Shown: piece after piece, positions 20,160 to 22,000 of the stretch
How the letters are laid out: every line of letters starts with the position of its first letter
Numbering within the stretch: position 1 is the first letter of the stretch
NCBI RefSeq assembly: GCF_037975245.1
Contig: NC_092562.1
Location: 22,587,054-22,609,053 of the forward strand
Direction: 5' to 3'
DNA: 22,000 bases
Source: Apostichopus japonicus
Lineage: Eukaryota; Echinodermata; Holothuroidea; Aspidochirotida; Stichopodidae
The notes under the pieces: generated by a model
Seen by the model: the letters and a program-made list of their open reading frames with translations, nothing else
Databases searched by the model: none
Told to the model about the DNA's origin: nothing
Position numbers and translations under genes: made by a program

Positions 20160-20570
20160 TATTGCCCAAAGCACAAACACGCATAGGAGGTTCGTGAACA
20201 CGACGATGACCATCACCAAAATTGTAAACACGAAAACAAACACAAACGCAAACCAAGATGTCACAATGCATTAACCACCATGAACAACATCACCAAAACG
20301 ACCCCAAAACCACTAAAAAATACACAAATACGAATGGGGACAGATTGTTCATGACAACTTCTATGATTGCAAACACAAATGCGAACCCACAAGCAAACAC
20401 AAGCACATACACCAACACGTTTTTCATAACCGAGACCACTATAAAGAATACAAACGCGAACAAGAACAGGGAACCGATGACGATCGCCGGGACTGTAGAC
20501 AATGTTGTTAGCGGAAGCACATTTCTTGGTAGAAGTAACTTTTGTTGCGACGACTTTTTCATTGACGATA
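20160..20570. repeat. cryptic A/C-rich low-complexity tract (AACACA-like words)
   Basis: On + it is dominated by words such as acaaacac, caaatacg and cacaaacg, giving Asn/Thr-rich frames. On - the same tract gives very hydrophobic Val/Phe-rich frames (90 codons at 20290-20562, ATG at 20562). Both are explained by composition. A real membrane protein on - cannot be excluded but has no supporting motif. Confidence 0.5.
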
Positions 20571-20835
20571 CTTACACTCAGATATATATTTTCTTATAAT
20601 GCGTTGAGGGTAGGACTATAGCTATATATTGTCATGAAGTGATATTATACCTCCTTTAAGTTCATTTCAAACTCCTGCAAGGTCTTTAACCCTTTTGCAC
20701 TTTTGACCTTCAAGTTTCCCCTCGTTAATTCCAACGGTGTCCATGTAAAGAAATACATTTGGTCCATTTTTTGACGGTCTAGTTTAGGAACCCGTATTTT
20801 CAGACAAAGAAAAATATAACTTATACTTAGGAACG

Positions 20836-21412
20836 CCACATTACAATATAACCATTCTGTGTTTTACACAACATGCCAATAACGGACTCCCTTTTGGTTT
20901 GTTTACTTTTTCTTGTAATCACATTATGATTATTAATATAAAAACCTATACGTGGGACAACTTTTTTAACATATTTAAGACATTGAGACAATCGTCTTTC
21001 TATATTTCAGCTACAATTTCGGTAGTTTTTTTGTTTTGTTCCTTGTACTTGTCCTACTCGTAGTACAACATGTGCTGATACATGATATTAATTTAGAATT
21101 TCTTGTGTCTGTGTCATTAACAGGTTCTGCTCTTTCAACGAGGACGAAAAGTTTTGTTGTTGTAGTTTTATGCAGTTCCATTATATACTATCTTGCAAGG
21201 AGGAGCGAACGAACGGAACGATCCCTTAGTTTTACAGATGCAGCGAGACGAATAAAGTACCATAGAATACCAACCGTCAACGGAACTCAAACCTTTCGAG
21301 CTCCTCTTCTTCCTATTTGTTCAAAGCAAATCCAGTACTGGGGAGGGCCAACATTTAATCTACGGGATGGCAAATACTACTGTCCAGACATCAATTGCTC
21401 TGCATCTTTCAC
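20836..21412 (+). repeat. segmental duplication, right copy
   Basis: Matches 3418-3933 in the same orientation. It retains 58 bases after the first acceptor that the left copy lacks, and has an in-frame 9-base insertion (three extra codons in the basic stalk, near 21205). The exon frame stays open in both copies despite substitutions, so they were probably both coding after the duplication. Confidence 0.85.
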
Positions 21413-21515
21413 ATCTCAGCGAAGCTTTTCTGTCTCGAAGAAGAGCCACGTGATTATACTTCATCATCTTGGAAATTGGAATATTTTAGATTTCGAAAGG
21501 TTTGGAAATATTTAG
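21011..21515 (+). CDS. first membrane-anchor exon of a GT10 alpha-1,3-fucosyltransferase-like gene (partial)
   Basis: The exon follows a pyrimidine-rich acceptor (ctttctatatttcag, ending 21010). The frame is open from 20979 to the tag at 21513-21515 and contains no ATG at all, so translation must start in an upstream exon. It encodes a hydrophobic stretch (FFVLFLVLVLLVVQHVL), a second membrane segment (SFVVVVLCSSIIYYL), a basic stalk, an NGT glycosylation site, then CSKQIQYWGGPTFNL, CPDINCSASF and HVIILHH. The last three match, in order and spacing, the N-terminal domain of GT10 fucosyltransferases (IL/QYW, then C..NC, then a DAVIFHH-like strand). These Golgi type II enzymes use GDP-fucose. 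The catalytic half would lie beyond the window. A possible donor (aaag, then gtttgg) begins at 21500, just before the stop. An alternative acceptor ends at 21123 (cattaacag). The family call is from recalled motifs. Confidence 0.5.
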
Positions 21516-22000
21516 TTTTCCTTTTTTCATGTAATGTGAAATCCGTTCCATCTGTTTTAGAAAAATTTCATAGCGTCGACAACGGAGACAACAAAACTTT
21601 GGTTCAATTCATAAGTTGTTATCGATAACGAGCTTAAAAATTCCTTAGTCACTGGGTTGCTTGGCTTTTATTACAGTTAGGAAAATTGCATCGTTACACA
21701 TAGTACTGTATTTCCGACTAGATTATGACATTTATGTGGTTACTTATTACTTCAGTGGTATGTTATATGTTATCTATAGTAGTCATGTGAGTGTTCGTTG
21801 AACTATGTCATCTACCATGTTCCTTCTTAAAAAATTGTATTAAAAATAGCTTTTTCGGAACTTTGTTCTGCTACTGTCCTTAGACGTCGTAGAACAGGAA
21901 TAGACATTCAAATGATCAGTGTTGGGAATCATGTCCTTTTTCTCTTCTTCGCGATGTCACACACTCAGTGTACTATTCTACGTTTCGGGGTATAAGTAAT
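21516..22000 (+). other. probable intron or 3' flank, no feature seen
   Basis: AT-rich sequence with no conserved frame. If the GT10-like gene is intact, this is the intron before its next exon. Confidence 0.35.

Overview
The window looks like a stretch of an animal nuclear genome, most likely a marine invertebrate deuterostome such as an echinoderm (perhaps a sea cucumber; this is an inference from repeat style and protein flavour, not proven). It is AT-rich, has introns with GT..AG borders, long (TA)n and pyrimidine microsatellites, a non-LTR retrotransposon, tRNA-derived repeats, and very little coding sequence. No bacterial features (operons, CRISPR, Shine-Dalgarno sites) are present.

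Layout. 1-1307 holds the 3' part of an unrecognised host gene on the + strand: two exons join in a matching phase (1-122 and 786-904), and a protein-like terminal exon ends at 1307, but its junction with the previous exon is not clean in frame. About 2723-3022 is a small interspersed repeat with inverted ends around a 24-bp minisatellite. 3418-3933 and 20836-21412 are the two copies of a segmental duplication that carries an intron end plus the first coding exon of a probable alpha-1,3-fucosyltransferase-like (GT10) type II membrane protein. The first copy breaks off inside the domain and looks dead; the second reads further and may be a living gene that continues beyond the window.

4168-5657 is an island of rearranged repeats: a three-copy tandem array of about 372 bp whose every unit carries a tRNA-like gene on the - strand with a T6 terminator, then a perfect 79-bp inverted repeat with a 5-nt loop, then about 256 bp of (TA)n. 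5658-12060 contains no gene I can support, only low-complexity and possible transposon fragments.

12122-17341 is an almost full-length LINE of Jockey/CR1-like type: ORF1 (357 aa, three CCHC knuckles), ORF2 (endonuclease plus reverse transcriptase, one internal TAA), a 3' UTR blown up by about 980 bp of (TTTTC)n, a terminal hairpin and an A-rich tail. 17342-20835 again lacks a supported gene.

The duplicated GT10-like exons suggest a tandem gene family whose members have been separated by transposons and satellite growth. I do not see a novel defence or multi-gene system. The points most worth a second look are the tRNA-like tandem array, the long perfect palindrome beside it, the LINE 3' UTR microsatellite expansion and the diverging pair of GT10-like exons.
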